From: Nocardia brasiliensis | GTDB taxonomy: Bacteria; Actinomycetota; Actinomycetes; Mycobacteriales; Mycobacteriaceae | Direction: 5' to 3' | Assembly (NCBI RefSeq): GCF_011801125.1 | Contig: NZ_CP046171.1 | Location: forward strand, 3,410,001-3,474,000 | DNA: 64,000 nt | In this document: positions 51,321-61,040 of the stretch, in pieces | Layout of the letters: the number at the start of each line of letters is the position of its first letter | Position numbering within the stretch: the stretch's first letter is position 1 | Position numbers and translations under genes: made by a program | Notes under the pieces: model-generated | The model's input: only the letters and a program-made list of their open reading frames with translations | Database searches by the model: none | Told to the model about the DNA's origin: nothing

Positions 51321-52127
51321 TCAGCTGGACCAGGCCGCGCGGGGGTGCGCGGCGCGGGCGTTCCAGCGGCCGTCGTAGCGGACCTCCACCGGGTGGGCGA
51401 AGGCGGCGGTGACGGTATCGGTGGTCAGTGTCCGCGCGGCGGGACCGGCGGCGACGGTGTGGCCGCCGGCGATGAGCATGGCGTGGGTGGTGCTGCTGGG
51501 CAGCTCTTCGAGGTGGTGGGTGACCAGGATCGAGGCGACCTCGGGATGGGTGTCGCCGAGGGTATCGATGGTGTGCAGGAGTTGTTCGCGCGCGGCGAGG
51601 TCGAGGCCGGTGGACGGCTCGTCGAACAGCAGCAGGCGCGGTTCGGCGACGAGCGCGCGGGCGATCAGGGTGCGGCCGCGTTCGCCCTGGGACAGGGTCG
51701 GCCAGATCTCGTCTGCCTTGCCGTCGAGTCCGACGGTGTTGATCATCGCGTCGGCCCGCGCGAGCTGCCCGGCGGTCGGCGTCCAGCGCATCGGGGTGTC
51801 GATCGTCGCGGTGATGCCGGTGAGCACCACCTCGCGGACGGTCAGTGGATACTGCAACGGATGCCGCGGATTCACCTGACCGATGTGGCGCCGCAGTTGC
51901 TGGAGTTCGACGCGGCCGAGTTGCTGTCCGAGTACGCGCACGGTGCCCGTGGTCGGGAACGTGACGGCGCCGCAGAAACCGAGCAGGGTGCTTTTGCCTG
52001 CGCCGTTGGGCCCGAGCAGCGCCCAGCGCTCGCCCGCGCGCACGGTCAGTGAGATGCCGTCGATGATCTTCTTGCCGGCCCGGCGGAAGGTCACGTCGGT
52101 CAGTTCGAGCACCGGGGCGGCCGTCAT
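51321..52127 (-). CDS. ABC transporter ATP-binding protein (stand-alone)
   Basis: A 268-residue ATPase with Walker A GPNGAGKSTLL, signature LSQGERGR and Walker B LLLFDEPSTGLD. It is of the ModC/ThuA-like single-domain sort found without a permease next to it. The start overlaps the GntR stop (ATGA), so the two are translationally coupled. A regulator paired directly with an ATPase suggests self-contained control, but the transported or signalled ligand is unknown. Confidence 0.85.
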   Translation of the reverse strand: MTAAPVLELTDVTFRRAGKKIIDGISLTVRAGERWALLGPNGAGKSTLLGFCGAVTFPTTGTVRVLGQQLGRVELQQLRRHIGQVNPRHPLQYPLTVREVVLTGITATIDTPMRWTPTAGQLARADAMINTVGLDGKADEIWPTLSQGERGRTLIARALVAEPRLLLFDEPSTGLDLAAREQLLHTIDTLGDTHPEVASILVTHHLEELPSSTTHAMLIAGGHTVAAGPAARTLTTDTVTAAFAHPVEVRYDGRWNARAAHPRAAWSS

Positions 52128-52795
52128 TGGCAGGCCTCCTTCAGAGACGTCAGGTGGGCGCGGCTGAATTCCGCTGCGGCCGTGGCGTTCTTGGCGACGA
52201 TCGCCTCGACCAGTTGTGCGTGCGCCGCGTGGTCGGCGGCTTCGGACGGGATGGGACGCAGGGCGAGCATGTCGATCATCGCCAGCCGGAGCCGGGGGAG
52301 GAAGGCGTCGAACAGCTGCACGAGCACCTCGTTGTGCGCGGCGACGAGCACCGCGCGGTGAAAAGCCATGTCCGCGTCGACATGATCGGCGACGGGTTCG
52401 CCGTGTGCCTCGCGTGCCGCCAGGGTGGTGCGCAGGATGCGCAGGTCGGCCCGGGTGCGACGGTGCGCGGCCAGCGCGGCGGCCTCGGCCTCGATGGCGA
52501 TGCGTGCCTCGATCACCGAGGCGATGGTGGCGCGGCGCAGGACGAGGTCCCAGTCCTGTTTCACGTCCAGCGCGGTCACGAACACCCCGGCCCCTTGGCG
52601 ACTGTCGAGCACGCCGTTGCCCGCCAGCTCACGGATCGCCTCGCGCAGTGTCGAGCGGCCGACGCCGAGCTGTGCGGCCAGGGTCGTTTCGCCCGGAAGT
52701 CGGTGTCCCAGTGGCCATTCGCCCGCTTTGATCCGGGTCAGCAGCAGCTCGGCCGCCTGGGCGGCGAGCGGGTGCCTGCGTACCTGCGATGCCAT
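52124..52795 (-). CDS. FadR-subfamily GntR regulator
   Basis: A 223-residue regulator. The winged helix is LPGETTLAAQLGVGRSTLREAIREL (about 33-57, quoted parts only), and the C-terminal FadR-like (FCD) all-helical domain carries the metal/effector residues in DMAFHRAV and HAQLVEAI. It starts at ATG 52795, only 46 bp from the leuA leader peptide on the other strand, so it may control leuA as well as the ABC gene it overlaps. Confidence 0.87.
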   Translation of the reverse strand: MASQVRRHPLAAQAAELLLTRIKAGEWPLGHRLPGETTLAAQLGVGRSTLREAIRELAGNGVLDSRQGAGVFVTALDVKQDWDLVLRRATIASVIEARIAIEAEAAALAAHRRTRADLRILRTTLAAREAHGEPVADHVDADMAFHRAVLVAAHNEVLVQLFDAFLPRLRLAMIDMLALRPIPSEAADHAAHAQLVEAIVAKNATAAAEFSRAHLTSLKEACQ

Positions 52796-52841
52796 CGCAA
52801 CCTCTCTACTTGTCTGAGGAGTTGTGTATAGTCTACCCATC

Positions 52842-52883
52842 ATGCGCACCATGCTTCTCCTTAGCCGCCACGGCGGGGCCTGA
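52842..52883 (+). CDS. Leucine-rich leader peptide of leuA
   Basis: A 13-residue ORF, MRTMLLLSRHGGA, with three consecutive leucine codons (CTT CTC CTT). Its stop lies inside a strong hairpin. This is the layout of a leucine-responsive attenuator: ribosome stalling at the Leu codons when leucine is scarce would stop the hairpin from forming. A TATAGT near 52827-52832 may be the -10 element. Too short for standard gene finders. Confidence 0.72.
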   Translation: MRTMLLLSRHGGA

Positions 52884-52910
52884 CCGACCGGCCCCCCGCC
52901 GTGGGGCTTT
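52868..52910 (+). terminator. Attenuator hairpin of the leuA leader
   Basis: CCACGGCGGGG (52868-52878) pairs fully with CCCCGCCGTGG (52894-52904), an 11-bp GC stem with a 15-base loop, followed by GGCTTTGT. The left arm is inside the leader peptide's last codons, so translation can compete with folding. A short U run is weaker than in enteric terminators but normal for actinobacteria. Confidence 0.72.
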
Positions 52911-52967
52911 GTCGTGGCCGGTCTCTTCGTTCGTGACGGCCGTCCGGCCAGAAAGCAGACCCGTAGC

Positions 52968-54383
52968 ATGATCAACACCCCGCAGGGTGCCGTACCGTCC
53001 ACCGCGCCCGCCTGGAATCGGCAGCGGCACTCGCAGATGCCGTTCCACCGTTACCGCGACGTCTACGATCGTGTGGAAGTACCACTCGCCCAGCGTGCTT
53101 GGCCCGAGGCGCGGCTGACCGCGGCCCCGCTGTGGGTACCGGTGGACCTGCGCGACGGCAATCAGGCGCTGGCCGAACCGATGGATCCCGAACGCAAGCG
53201 CCGCTTCTTCGCACTGCTGACCGCCATGGGCTACAAGGAGATCGAGGTGGGCTACCCGTCCGCCTCGCGGGCGGATTTCGATTTCGTCCGGCTGCTCGCC
53301 GAGGGCGATCTGGTGCCCGACGATGTGACGGTCGTCGTATTCACCCCGGCGCGAAGGGATCTGATCGAGCGCACCGTCGAGTCGGTACGCGGTCTGCGCG
53401 ATGTCGTGATCCACATGTACGCCGCGACCGCACCCGAATGGCGGAGCACGGTGCTCGGCAAGGACCGTGCCGCGTTGCGCGAGCTGGTTCTCGCCGGTGG
53501 TCGCGACGTCCTCGACCGCGCCGCCGGCCTGCCGAACGTGCGTTTCCAGTTCTCGCCCGAGGTGTTCAACCTGACCGAGCCCGACTATGTGCTCGACCTG
53601 TGCGATCGGATGAGCACGCTGTGGGACGCAACCCCGCAGCGACCGGTGACTCTGAATCTGCCTGCGACCGTGGAGGTCGCGACGCCCAACGTGTACGCCG
53701 ATCAGATCGAATACATGCACCGCAACCTCGCCCGTCGCGACAGCGTGATCCTGTCGGTGCACCCGCACAACGACCGCGGCACCGGCATCGCCGCCGCCGA
53801 ACTGGCGGTGCTGGCGGGCGCGCAACGGGTGGAAGGCTGTGTCTTCGGCAACGGCGAACGCACCGGCAACGTCGATCTCGCCACGCTGGCGTTGAATCTG
53901 TACGCACAGGGCGTTGATCCGATGATCGATTTCTCCGCCATCGACGAGATCCAGGAGACCGTCGAATACTGCACGCGCATGCGGATTCCCGAACGTCACC
54001 CGTACGTGGGCGAACTCGTGCACACCGCGTTCTCCGGCACCCACCAGGACGCGATCAAGAAGGGCATGGCGGCGCATCGGGCGCGGGCGGAGCAAGCGGG
54101 CGTACCTGAACGGGAAGCGGAGTGGCGGGTGCCGTACCTGCCGATCGATCCGGCCGATCTCGGTCGCACCTACGAGGCCGTGATCCGGGTCAACGCGCAG
54201 TCGGGCAAGGGCGGCATCGCCTACCTGTTGCAGACCGAGTACGGCATCGACCTGCCGCGCGAGCTGCAGATCGAGTTCGCCGCGCACGTGCAGGCGCATA
54301 CCGACGCGACCGGCGCGGAGATCACCGCGCCGGAACTGCGTGAGCTGTTCGAGGCGGTGTACCCGGCGCTGCGGACGCGGTGA
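52968..54383 (+). CDS. leuA: 2-Isopropylmalate synthase lacking the regulatory domain
   Basis: A 471-residue enzyme of the LeuA/HMGL family. [14 protein letters not shown] holds the first catalytic residues; HPHNDRGTG and [12 protein letters not shown] carry the metal histidines and the active-site glycine loop. It condenses 2-oxoisovalerate with acetyl-CoA in leucine synthesis. Actinobacterial LeuA proteins are about 570-650 residues with a C-terminal allosteric domain that binds leucine; this one stops after the linker helices ([20 protein letters not shown]). Feedback inhibition is therefore probably lost, while the leader attenuator keeps transcriptional control. The next gene begins 60 bp on in another frame. 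Confidence 0.85.
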   Translation: MINTPQGAVPSTAPAWNRQRHSQMPFHRYRDVYDRVEVPLAQRAWPEARLTAAPLWVPVDLRDGNQALAEPMDPERKRRFFALLTAMGYKEIEVGYPSASRADFDFVRLLAEGDLVPDDVTVVVFTPARRDLIERTVESVRGLRDVVIHMYAATAPEWRSTVLGKDRAALRELVLAGGRDVLDRAAGLPNVRFQFSPEVFNLTEPDYVLDLCDRMSTLWDATPQRPVTLNLPATVEVATPNVYADQIEYMHRNLARRDSVILSVHPHNDRGTGIAAAELAVLAGAQRVEGCVFGNGERTGNVDLATLALNLYAQGVDPMIDFSAIDEIQETVEYCTRMRIPERHPYVGELVHTAFSGTHQDAIKKGMAAHRARAEQAGVPEREAEWRVPYLPIDPADLGRTYEAVIRVNAQSGKGGIAYLLQTEYGIDLPRELQIEFAAHVQAHTDATGAEITAPELRELFEAVYPALRTR

Positions 54384-54445
54384 TCGTTGCCGCATCTTCG
54401 GGCAAAGCGCCCGGGGGTGCGCTCGTCCGTGCGAAGGTAATCGGC

Positions 54446-56737
54446 GTGGCCCGGCACGTGACAGGTAACCTCCCGGCCGAAGTAACCAGCTTCGTCGGGC
54501 GCGATCGCGAAGTCGCCGCCGCCAGGAAACTGCTGTCGGGCACGCGGCTGCTCACGCTCACCGGGCCGGGCGGTGTCGGCAAGACCCGGCTGGCCCGGCG
54601 GGTGGGCGACGCGGTGCGCCGGGCCTTCCCGGATGGTGTCTGGCTGGTCGAGGTGGCCCCGGTCAACGACGGCGAACTGGTGGCGCCGAGCGTCGCGCAG
54701 GCGCTGGGCCTGCGCGACGACACCAGCCTGCCGGTGGCCGGACTGATCGAGTACCTGGGCGACAAGCACCTGTTGCTCGTCTTGGACAACTGCGAGCACC
54801 TCATCGGCGCCTGTGCGGCCCTGGTCGATCGGCTGCTCGCGGGCACAACGGACGTGCGAGTGCTCGCGACCAGCCGCGAGCCGCTCGGTGTCGAGGGGGA
54901 GCAGGTGCTGCCGGTCTCGCCGCTGCCGGTGCCCGCGGTGGACGAGGAGTCCGGTGCCGTTGACACCGCCGACAACCCCGCCCTACGGCTGCTGATCGAC
55001 CGGGCCTCCGCGGCGAACCCCGAATTCCGGGCCACCGCGGCCGGGCTCGGCACGCTGGCGGCGATCTGCCTACGCCTGGAAGGCATTCCGCTGGCGCTGG
55101 AACTGGCGGCGTTGCGGCTGCGCGCGTTCACCCCCGATCAGGTGCTGGAACGACTCGACGACACGATGCGCCTGCTGACGACCGGGTTGCGCACGGCGCC
55201 GCGGCGGCAGCAGACGCTGGAGGCGACGATCCGCTGGAGCTACGACCTGTGCACCCCGAACGAACAACACCTGTGGGAGCAATTGGCCGTCTTCGCAGGC
55301 GGATTCGACCTGACGGCCGCGGAGGCGGTCTGTGTGCTCGACCCGCCCGGCGCCCTGCTGGACGCGCTCACCGGCCTGGTCGACAAGTCCGTGTTGAGCT
55401 TCGGCAACCAGGGCCAGGACGGCGCGGGCCGCTACACCATGCTCGAACCGCTGCGGCAATTCGCGCTGGCCCGGTTGGTGGCCCGCGGTGACGAGCGCCG
55501 CGTCCGGCTGCGCCACCGCGACCACTACTACCGGATCGCCCAGCGCGGCCGCGTCGACTATTGGGGCGACGCCGACGTCGGCTGGTTCCGCGCGGTCACC
55601 CGCGAGCACGCGAATCTGCGTGCGGCACTACAGTTCGCGCTGGCCGATCCCGACGGCGCGCACCGCGGTCTGCAGATCGCCTCGGAGCTGCGGCCGTTCT
55701 GGGAGCACTACCGCTTTCTGCGGGAAGGGTATCGCTGGCTGACCGACGCGCTTGGCAAGGATCGGGCGCCCACCGTCGATCGGGCCCGCGCGCTGGCCGC
55801 CGCCTCGGTGATCGCCGCCATGTTCGCCGATTCCGCGGTGGCGCACGGGTTCCTGGACGAATGCGTGGCGATCGCGACGGAGCTGGCCGCGGAGGAGGTG
55901 CTCGTCGAGGCCATGCTGCTGGCCTCGGTGCTGGCGTTCGCCGACGCCGACCCGGTCGGCGCGCTCGAGCTCGCCGAGGCCGCCGCCGCGCGTGCCCGCG
56001 CGTGCGCCCACCACGGCACCGAGATGGAAAGCCTTGCCTTCGCCTATGTTTGTGCGCTGGTGCTGAGCGACGACCGGGCCAGCGGATTGGCGCAGCGGTT
56101 GCTGCGCAAGACCACCGAGCACGGGTCGCACCTGCTCGGCGGCCTCGCCTCCTGGGCGGTCGGCACGGATCACTGGCGAAACGGCGATGCGGACAAGGCG
56201 ATCGAGGAACTGCGCCGCGCGGTGGAGCAGCTGCGGCTGTTCGATCGCTGCGTGTGGACGGCATCGGCCTTCGACGGGCTCGCCTGGGCCGCCGCCGCGG
56301 CCGACGATCCCGCGCGTGCCGCCCGGCTGATGGGCGCCGCGGCGACGGTGCGCCGCGGCAGCACCCAGCAGCTCGCGCACGCCATGACCGCCACGATCGG
56401 CGAGAAGGTGCGCGCGCGGGTGCGTGACGCGCTGGGGGACAGCAGCTTCCAGGCCGCGTTCGACGGCGGTGGCGCGCTCACCTTCGACGAGGCGGTCCGC
56501 TTCGCCCTCGGCGCCGAAGCGCCGCTCCCGCGGGCCGTGGCGTCCGATGTGCCGCTGACCCGCCGGGAACGCGATGTCGCCCGCTTGGTCGCCGCCGGCT
56601 ACAGCAACAAGCGGATCGCCGCCGAGCTGGTCATCTCGATCCGCACCGCGGAGAGCCACGTCGACCACATCCTGACCAAGCTCGGCTTCACCTCCCGGGC
56701 ACAGGTCGCGTCCTGGGTCAGCGCGCGGCAGCTGTGA
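54446..56737 (+). CDS. Large ATPase-type LuxR-family regulator
   Basis: A 763-residue STAND/NB-ARC-like regulator. A P-loop GPGGVGKTRLARRV near 36-49 and LLVLDNCEHL form the nucleotide-binding domain, a long tetratricopeptide-like helical middle follows, and the C-terminus is a LuxR helix-turn-helix (LTRRERDVARLVAAGYSNKR, then TAESHVDHILTKLGF). I chose the GTG at 54446 because GAAGG lies 8 bases upstream and the protein then starts at the conserved LPAEVTSFVGRD; the frame is open to 54380. Such proteins often switch on secondary metabolism or stress genes. It follows leuA directly but a functional link is not proven. Confidence 0.88.
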   Translation: MARHVTGNLPAEVTSFVGRDREVAAARKLLSGTRLLTLTGPGGVGKTRLARRVGDAVRRAFPDGVWLVEVAPVNDGELVAPSVAQALGLRDDTSLPVAGLIEYLGDKHLLLVLDNCEHLIGACAALVDRLLAGTTDVRVLATSREPLGVEGEQVLPVSPLPVPAVDEESGAVDTADNPALRLLIDRASAANPEFRATAAGLGTLAAICLRLEGIPLALELAALRLRAFTPDQVLERLDDTMRLLTTGLRTAPRRQQTLEATIRWSYDLCTPNEQHLWEQLAVFAGGFDLTAAEAVCVLDPPGALLDALTGLVDKSVLSFGNQGQDGAGRYTMLEPLRQFALARLVARGDERRVRLRHRDHYYRIAQRGRVDYWGDADVGWFRAVTREHANLRAALQFALADPDGAHRGLQIASELRPFWEHYRFLREGYRWLTDALGKDRAPTVDRARALAAASVIAAMFADSAVAHGFLDECVAIATELAAEEVLVEAMLLASVLAFADADPVGALELAEAAAARARACAHHGTEMESLAFAYVCALVLSDDRASGLAQRLLRKTTEHGSHLLGGLASWAVGTDHWRNGDADKAIEELRRAVEQLRLFDRCVWTASAFDGLAWAAAAADDPARAARLMGAAATVRRGSTQQLAHAMTATIGEKVRARVRDALGDSSFQAAFDGGGALTFDEAVRFALGAEAPLPRAVASDVPLTRRERDVARLVAAGYSNKRIAAELVISIRTAESHVDHILTKLGFTSRAQVASWVSARQL

Positions 56738-56801
56738 ACTCCGCTCGGGCGCACGTTGTTCCGTCGATGCCCAGGTGGCGCGGACCGGCACGCCGACGAG
56801 G

Positions 56802-57452
56802 TCAGTGCCCGCGCCGCCTTTTCGCCCTGCGGCGGCTGCGGGTGAACCGTGCCGCGTTGTCGCCGCGCAGTTTTCGGGCGGGCAGCGTCCGCCCGCACGC
56901 GACGAGCAGCAGGTCCTGAGCGTTGCCCGTGACGACCGCGCCGGAGCCGTAACTCCAGTCCAGATCGTCGGCGCGCAGCTCGACCCCGGTGAGATCGGTG
57001 CCGAAGAAGTCGATCCACCGCGGATTGATCATGTTCAAGACCAGGCGAAGGCGGTCTTGCGGCACCTTGCGGTCGAGCCCGAGCGCGACGGTGATATCGA
57101 GGCCGTGCACGACGTCGTGGCCGAGCGCGTGCAGATACCCGCTGCTCGGCGGCTTCCACGGGTGTCCGACGTTGTCCCACAGCGACTTCAGCAGGTCGCC
57201 GGGGGACATCGTCGCGGCGTCGACGCGGGCGGTGTGCTGGGAGACCCGGTGAAAATTGCCGCCCGCACGCAGGAGCTCGACGGCGAAGCGGGTGCCGGTC
57301 ATGCGGAACGGCACGGTGATGTGGGCGACGACCTCACGCACCCGCCAGCCCCGGCACAGCGTCGCAGCGTCCCACTTCGCGGTGTCGAAACCCGCGAGCA
57401 GCTCGGCCAGCTCGGCCCGCTCATCGAAGATCGCCCTGCGCACCTGCACCAT
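56802..57452 (-). CDS. DinB/mycothiol-dependent maleylpyruvate isomerase family protein
   Basis: A 216-residue protein. The N-terminal half is the MDMPI/DinB fold (ELAELLAGFDTAKWDAATLCRGWRVREVVAHI, quoted parts only) with the metal-site His-Ile-Thr; the second domain (HALGHDVVHGLDI, RKVPQDRLRLVL) is the usual extension. Many members use mycothiol. The start is the ATG at 57452 with GAGGAG 7 bases upstream. Confidence 0.82.
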   Translation of the reverse strand: MVQVRRAIFDERAELAELLAGFDTAKWDAATLCRGWRVREVVAHITVPFRMTGTRFAVELLRAGGNFHRVSQHTARVDAATMSPGDLLKSLWDNVGHPWKPPSSGYLHALGHDVVHGLDITVALGLDRKVPQDRLRLVLNMINPRWIDFFGTDLTGVELRADDLDWSYGSGAVVTGNAQDLLLVACGRTLPARKLRGDNAARFTRSRRRAKRRRGH

Positions 57453-57600
57453 CGTGGTCTCCTCGTCGCGACCGCCCTTCCCACATCCTGAGAAGGTCAC
57501 CCAACCACGAAACTGGTCGGTCTAATGGGATCTTGCGGACAAAGGAGTCGTCCGTGTGTCGCGCCGCGTGTCCCGAGAGCGCGAGGCATGCGCTCGCCGG

Positions 57601-57650
57601 TGCGGTGCGGTGCGGTGCGGTGCGGTGCGGTGCGGTGCGGTGCGGTGCGG
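57601..57650. repeat. TGCGG tandem array, ten copies
   Basis: Ten uninterrupted TGCGG units (57601-57650) directly after the stop codon of the deacylase gene (57651 on the minus strand). It is a simple sequence repeat, so copy number may vary between strains; being 3' of the gene, it would affect message end or readthrough rather than reading frame. Confidence 0.9.
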
Positions 57651-59378
57651 TTACGGTCCGGCCGTGAGGAACGTTCCCGCGTGCAGGGTGGTGCCGAAGC
57701 CGGGGGCGAATTCGCCGTACTCGTAGACGAGCCGGCCGCCGACCACGGTGGCCGCCACCGCCCGATCGTTGCGGTTGACCATGCGGTCCAGTCCGGCGCT
57801 GCCCGGAACCGGTGCCTCCGCGTAGGCCGCGCTCGACCCGTCGAAACCGGCCGGGTCCAGCACCGCGAGGTCGGCGCGTGCGCCGGGGCGCAGGCGGCCG
57901 GTGTCGAGCCCGTACCAGTCGGCGAGCTCACCGGTCAGCCGGTGCACGGCCCGCTCGATCGGCATGAAGCCGCGCTGATGCACCCGTTCGAGCATGCGCA
58001 GCCCGAAGTTGTAGAACGCCATATTGCGCAGGTGCGCACCGGAATCGGCGAAACCGACCTGCATCACCGCGGATTGCTGCAGCTGATCGAGCACCTCTTC
58101 GCGGTCGTTTGCGATCACCGTGCGCCAGCGCAGTCCGGTGCCGTGCGCGACGGCCAGGTCGAGCAGGGCGTCCGCCGGGTGGATGCCGCGTTCGTCGGCT
58201 ACCTGGCCGAACGACTTGCCGACCACCTCGGGGTCCGGGCAGGCCACGATCTCGGCGTCGTAGAGGTCGCGATGCCAGACCCGGGGGCCGTACTTCTTGG
58301 CGAGGTCCTTGCGGAACTGTCTGCGGTAGGACTCGTCGGCCAGCAGCTCGCCGCGCTTCATCACGTCACGGACGTTGAGCGCCGCGACGCCGGAGCCGAA
58401 CTCCTCGAAGACCACCAGGTCGACACCGTCGGCGTAGACCTCGAACGGCACCGGCAGGTGCTGCCAGCGGAACTCCGCGCCGCCGACGGAGTTGGCGATC
58501 CGGGCCGCGATGGTCGCGGCCCGCGCGGTGGTGCGGTCGGCCTTCACGTCCATGCCCGCGATCAGCGTCGTCTTGAGCGGTTTGCGGAACCGGCCCGCGC
58601 TCTCGGCGAAGTAGCGGGCGATCTCGAGCCGTGAGGTCAGGTTGGGCGTGCTCTGATGGATTCGATCGCGTTGCCGCAGAATCTTGTTCAGCGCCGCGTA
58701 CTCCCGCCAGCTCGCATAGGTGGACGGCAGTTGCCGCGCGGGGAAGCGCGCGCCCTCCAGCTTCGAGAACGAACTGCGAATGGTGGACAGGCCGAGGAAG
58801 CCCGCGTCGAGCGCTTCGATGAGCATGTGTCGCATGCGATTCAGCTCGTCATCGGTCGGGGTGACGCTCGCGTCGGTGGCCCGGCCGAGCCCCATCACGG
58901 CGACGCGGATATCCGAGTGTCCGAGCAGCGCGGCGACATTCGCGCCGAGCGGGCGGGCCGCGAGCGAGTCACGGTAGCCCGCAGGGCCTTCCCAGTTCTT
59001 GTGTTCCTTCACGGCCGAGTGCACCGCGTCCCAGGGCAGCGCCTCGACCCGGGCGAACATGTCGGCGCAGTCTTCGGCCGTCGAATAGACCGTGGACAGC
59101 GAGCAATTGCCGATCACCACCGAGGTGACGCCGTGGCGCACCGATTCGCCGAGGCCGGGGCTGCCGAGCACCTCCGCGTCGTAGTGGGTGTGCACGTCGA
59201 GCATGCCGGGGATGACCCACTTGCCGGTGGCGTCCACCGTCCGCGCGCCATCGGGCAGCGGCGTATCGCTGATCGCGACGACCTTGCCCGCGGTGATACC
59301 GACATCGGCGGTGCGCGGCGGTGCGCCCGTGCCGTCGAACACCGAACCGCCACGGACAACCAAGTCGCACGCCGTCAT
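57651..59378 (-). CDS. N-acyl-D-amino-acid deacylase / amidohydrolase
   Basis: A 575-residue metal-dependent hydrolase. The N-terminal strand (DLVVRGGSVFDGTG) and DVHTHYDAE with two metal histidines, a later GHSDIR, and FADSGAHLR with the metal aspartate identify the D-aminoacylase/amidohydrolase_3 family. Substrates are N-acyl-D-amino acids or related amides. The ATG at 59378 is preceded by AAGGAG. A GTATTGCATAC palindrome sits about 40 bp upstream (59419-59429). A TGCGG repeat array follows the stop. Confidence 0.87.
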   Translation of the reverse strand: MTACDLVVRGGSVFDGTGAPPRTADVGITAGKVVAISDTPLPDGARTVDATGKWVIPGMLDVHTHYDAEVLGSPGLGESVRHGVTSVVIGNCSLSTVYSTAEDCADMFARVEALPWDAVHSAVKEHKNWEGPAGYRDSLAARPLGANVAALLGHSDIRVAVMGLGRATDASVTPTDDELNRMRHMLIEALDAGFLGLSTIRSSFSKLEGARFPARQLPSTYASWREYAALNKILRQRDRIHQSTPNLTSRLEIARYFAESAGRFRKPLKTTLIAGMDVKADRTTARAATIAARIANSVGGAEFRWQHLPVPFEVYADGVDLVVFEEFGSGVAALNVRDVMKRGELLADESYRRQFRKDLAKKYGPRVWHRDLYDAEIVACPDPEVVGKSFGQVADERGIHPADALLDLAVAHGTGLRWRTVIANDREEVLDQLQQSAVMQVGFADSGAHLRNMAFYNFGLRMLERVHQRGFMPIERAVHRLTGELADWYGLDTGRLRPGARADLAVLDPAGFDGSSAAYAEAPVPGSAGLDRMVNRNDRAVAATVVGGRLVYEYGEFAPGFGTTLHAGTFLTAGP

Positions 59379-59512
59379 CTGAGCTCCTTCGACCAGCACC
59401 CAGTATCTGCTACTGCGGGTATTGCATACATGGTTGCACGTTTGTCGGCGTCGCTCATCCGAGCGCGCGAATCGGCTCGCCCTCGACCAGCGAGAATCCT
59501 GATCATGCCTGG

Positions 59513-60916
59513 TCAGCGGTCGTACAGCGCGGACTGTGCCTGGCGATACCGCGCGCGGATCGAGGCACCGATCGCGCCGTCATCGGGCGCGGGCGTCACG
59601 GTGGTGGCGGCGCGCGCCGGCCAGTCCGGTGGTCGCGGTGTGCCAGCGCGGGCCCACGCGGCCTGCCGTGCCGCCCCGAGCGCGACGTATTCGCCGGGCT
59701 CGGGCACGGTGATCGGCGTCGCGAAGATCTGCGCCGCGATCGTGGCGACCAGCGGCGCGCGGGCCGCGCCGCCGATCAGGATGACCCGGCTGGGCGAGAC
59801 GCCGGAGGCCCGGATCGCGTCGAGGGCATCGGCCATGTTGCAGAGCATGCCTTCGAAGGCGGCACGGGCGAGGTGGCCGGGACGCATGGTCTCGGCGCGC
59901 AGGCCGTGCAGACTGCCCGTGGCGTCCGGCAGGTTCGGCGTGCGCTCGCCGGCGAGGTAGGGAAGCATAACCAGGCCATCCGCGCCCGCGGGCGCTTGCG
60001 CCGCAAGCGATTCGAGCGTGCGGAGGTCGACGCCGAGCAACTCGGCTGTGCCGCTGAGTACCCGAGCGGCGTTGAGGGTGCAGACCAGCGGCAGGAAAGC
60101 GCCTGTCGCATCGGCGAATCCGGCGATCGCGCCGGTGGCGTCGGCGCTGGGCCGCTCGGCGCGCGCGAAGACGGTGCCGCTGGTGCCGAGCGAGACCACC
60201 ACGTCACCGTCGCCTATGCCGAGTCCCAGTGCGGCCGCGGCATTGTCGCCCGTGCCCGCCGCGATCAGCGTGCCCGCGGGCGTCCGGCCGGCCGCCTCGG
60301 CGGGGCCGAGTACCTGGGGCAGTTCCGGCGTGCGCCCGCGAAAACCGAGCGCGAGCAGGTCTTTTCGATATTCACCCGACGCCGGTGACCAATATCCGGT
60401 GCCGGAGGCGTCACCACGATCGGTGGTCGGCGCCGCGGCCCCGCCGCCGCGCAGCCGCCAGGTCAGATAGTCGTGCGGGAGCATGATCCGGGCGACCCGG
60501 TCCGCGTGGTCGGGCTCGTGATCGGCCAGCCAGCGCAGCTTGGCGACGGTGAACGCAGCGACCGGAACGCTGCCCACCGCCGCCGCCCAGGCCTGCGGGC
60601 CGCCGAACTCGGTGACCAGCTCGGCGGCCGCCGTCGCCGAGCGGACGTCGTGCCACAGCAGTGCGTCGCGCACCGGGTCGCCCGCGGCGTCGAGTGCGAC
60701 GAGCCCGTGCTGCTGGCCGGCGATGGCCACCGCGTCCACCCGCTCGAACAGTCCGGCGCCCGCGCTGCGCAGCGCGTCCCACCAGGCTTGCGGCGCCACC
60801 TCGGTGCCGTCGGGATGCGGCGCGTGCGCCTCGTGCCGGATCGCGCCGGTCTCGGCGTCGCACACCACCACCTTGCAGGATTGGGTGGAGCTGTCCACCC
60901 CCGCGACCAGCGTCAT
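59513..60916 (-). CDS. xylB: FGGY carbohydrate kinase, xylulokinase-like
   Basis: A 467-residue kinase of the FGGY family. The N-terminal DSSTQSCKVVVCDAETG phosphate loop, HDVRSATAAAELV, and the C-terminal GTGDNAAAALGLG plus LIGGAARAPL match xylulokinases. It phosphorylates a keto-pentose, most likely D-xylulose. The start is the ATG at 60916. Sugar-acting neighbours (GH172 glycosidase, second FGGY kinase) support pentose use; no isomerase or transporter is in the window, so the exact sugar is inferred. The symbol follows the family and is tentative. Confidence 0.85.
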   Translation of the reverse strand: MTLVAGVDSSTQSCKVVVCDAETGAIRHEAHAPHPDGTEVAPQAWWDALRSAGAGLFERVDAVAIAGQQHGLVALDAAGDPVRDALLWHDVRSATAAAELVTEFGGPQAWAAAVGSVPVAAFTVAKLRWLADHEPDHADRVARIMLPHDYLTWRLRGGGAAAPTTDRGDASGTGYWSPASGEYRKDLLALGFRGRTPELPQVLGPAEAAGRTPAGTLIAAGTGDNAAAALGLGIGDGDVVVSLGTSGTVFARAERPSADATGAIAGFADATGAFLPLVCTLNAARVLSGTAELLGVDLRTLESLAAQAPAGADGLVMLPYLAGERTPNLPDATGSLHGLRAETMRPGHLARAAFEGMLCNMADALDAIRASGVSPSRVILIGGAARAPLVATIAAQIFATPITVPEPGEYVALGAARQAAWARAGTPRPPDWPARAATTVTPAPDDGAIGASIRARYRQAQSALYDR

Positions 60917-61040
60917 CGGTTCCGCCCCTGCCCGCTGCCACCCTCGACCACCACGGCACCCATCAACCCACTGTGCACCGCAACCACCTTCGCACGAGGC
61001 ATTTCGGGTATTCGATGCCGGGATCGGGCACACTGGCCCG

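Noticed and set aside
52968..54500. LeuA regulatory domain lost through a simple frameshift
   Set aside because: The other frames after 54383 encode a LuxR/ATPase protein and contain no LeuA dimerisation domain sequence, so truncation looks real.
57601..57650. CRISPR-like array at the TGCGG repeats
   Set aside because: Units are 5 bp and contiguous with no spacers; no cas gene is nearby.
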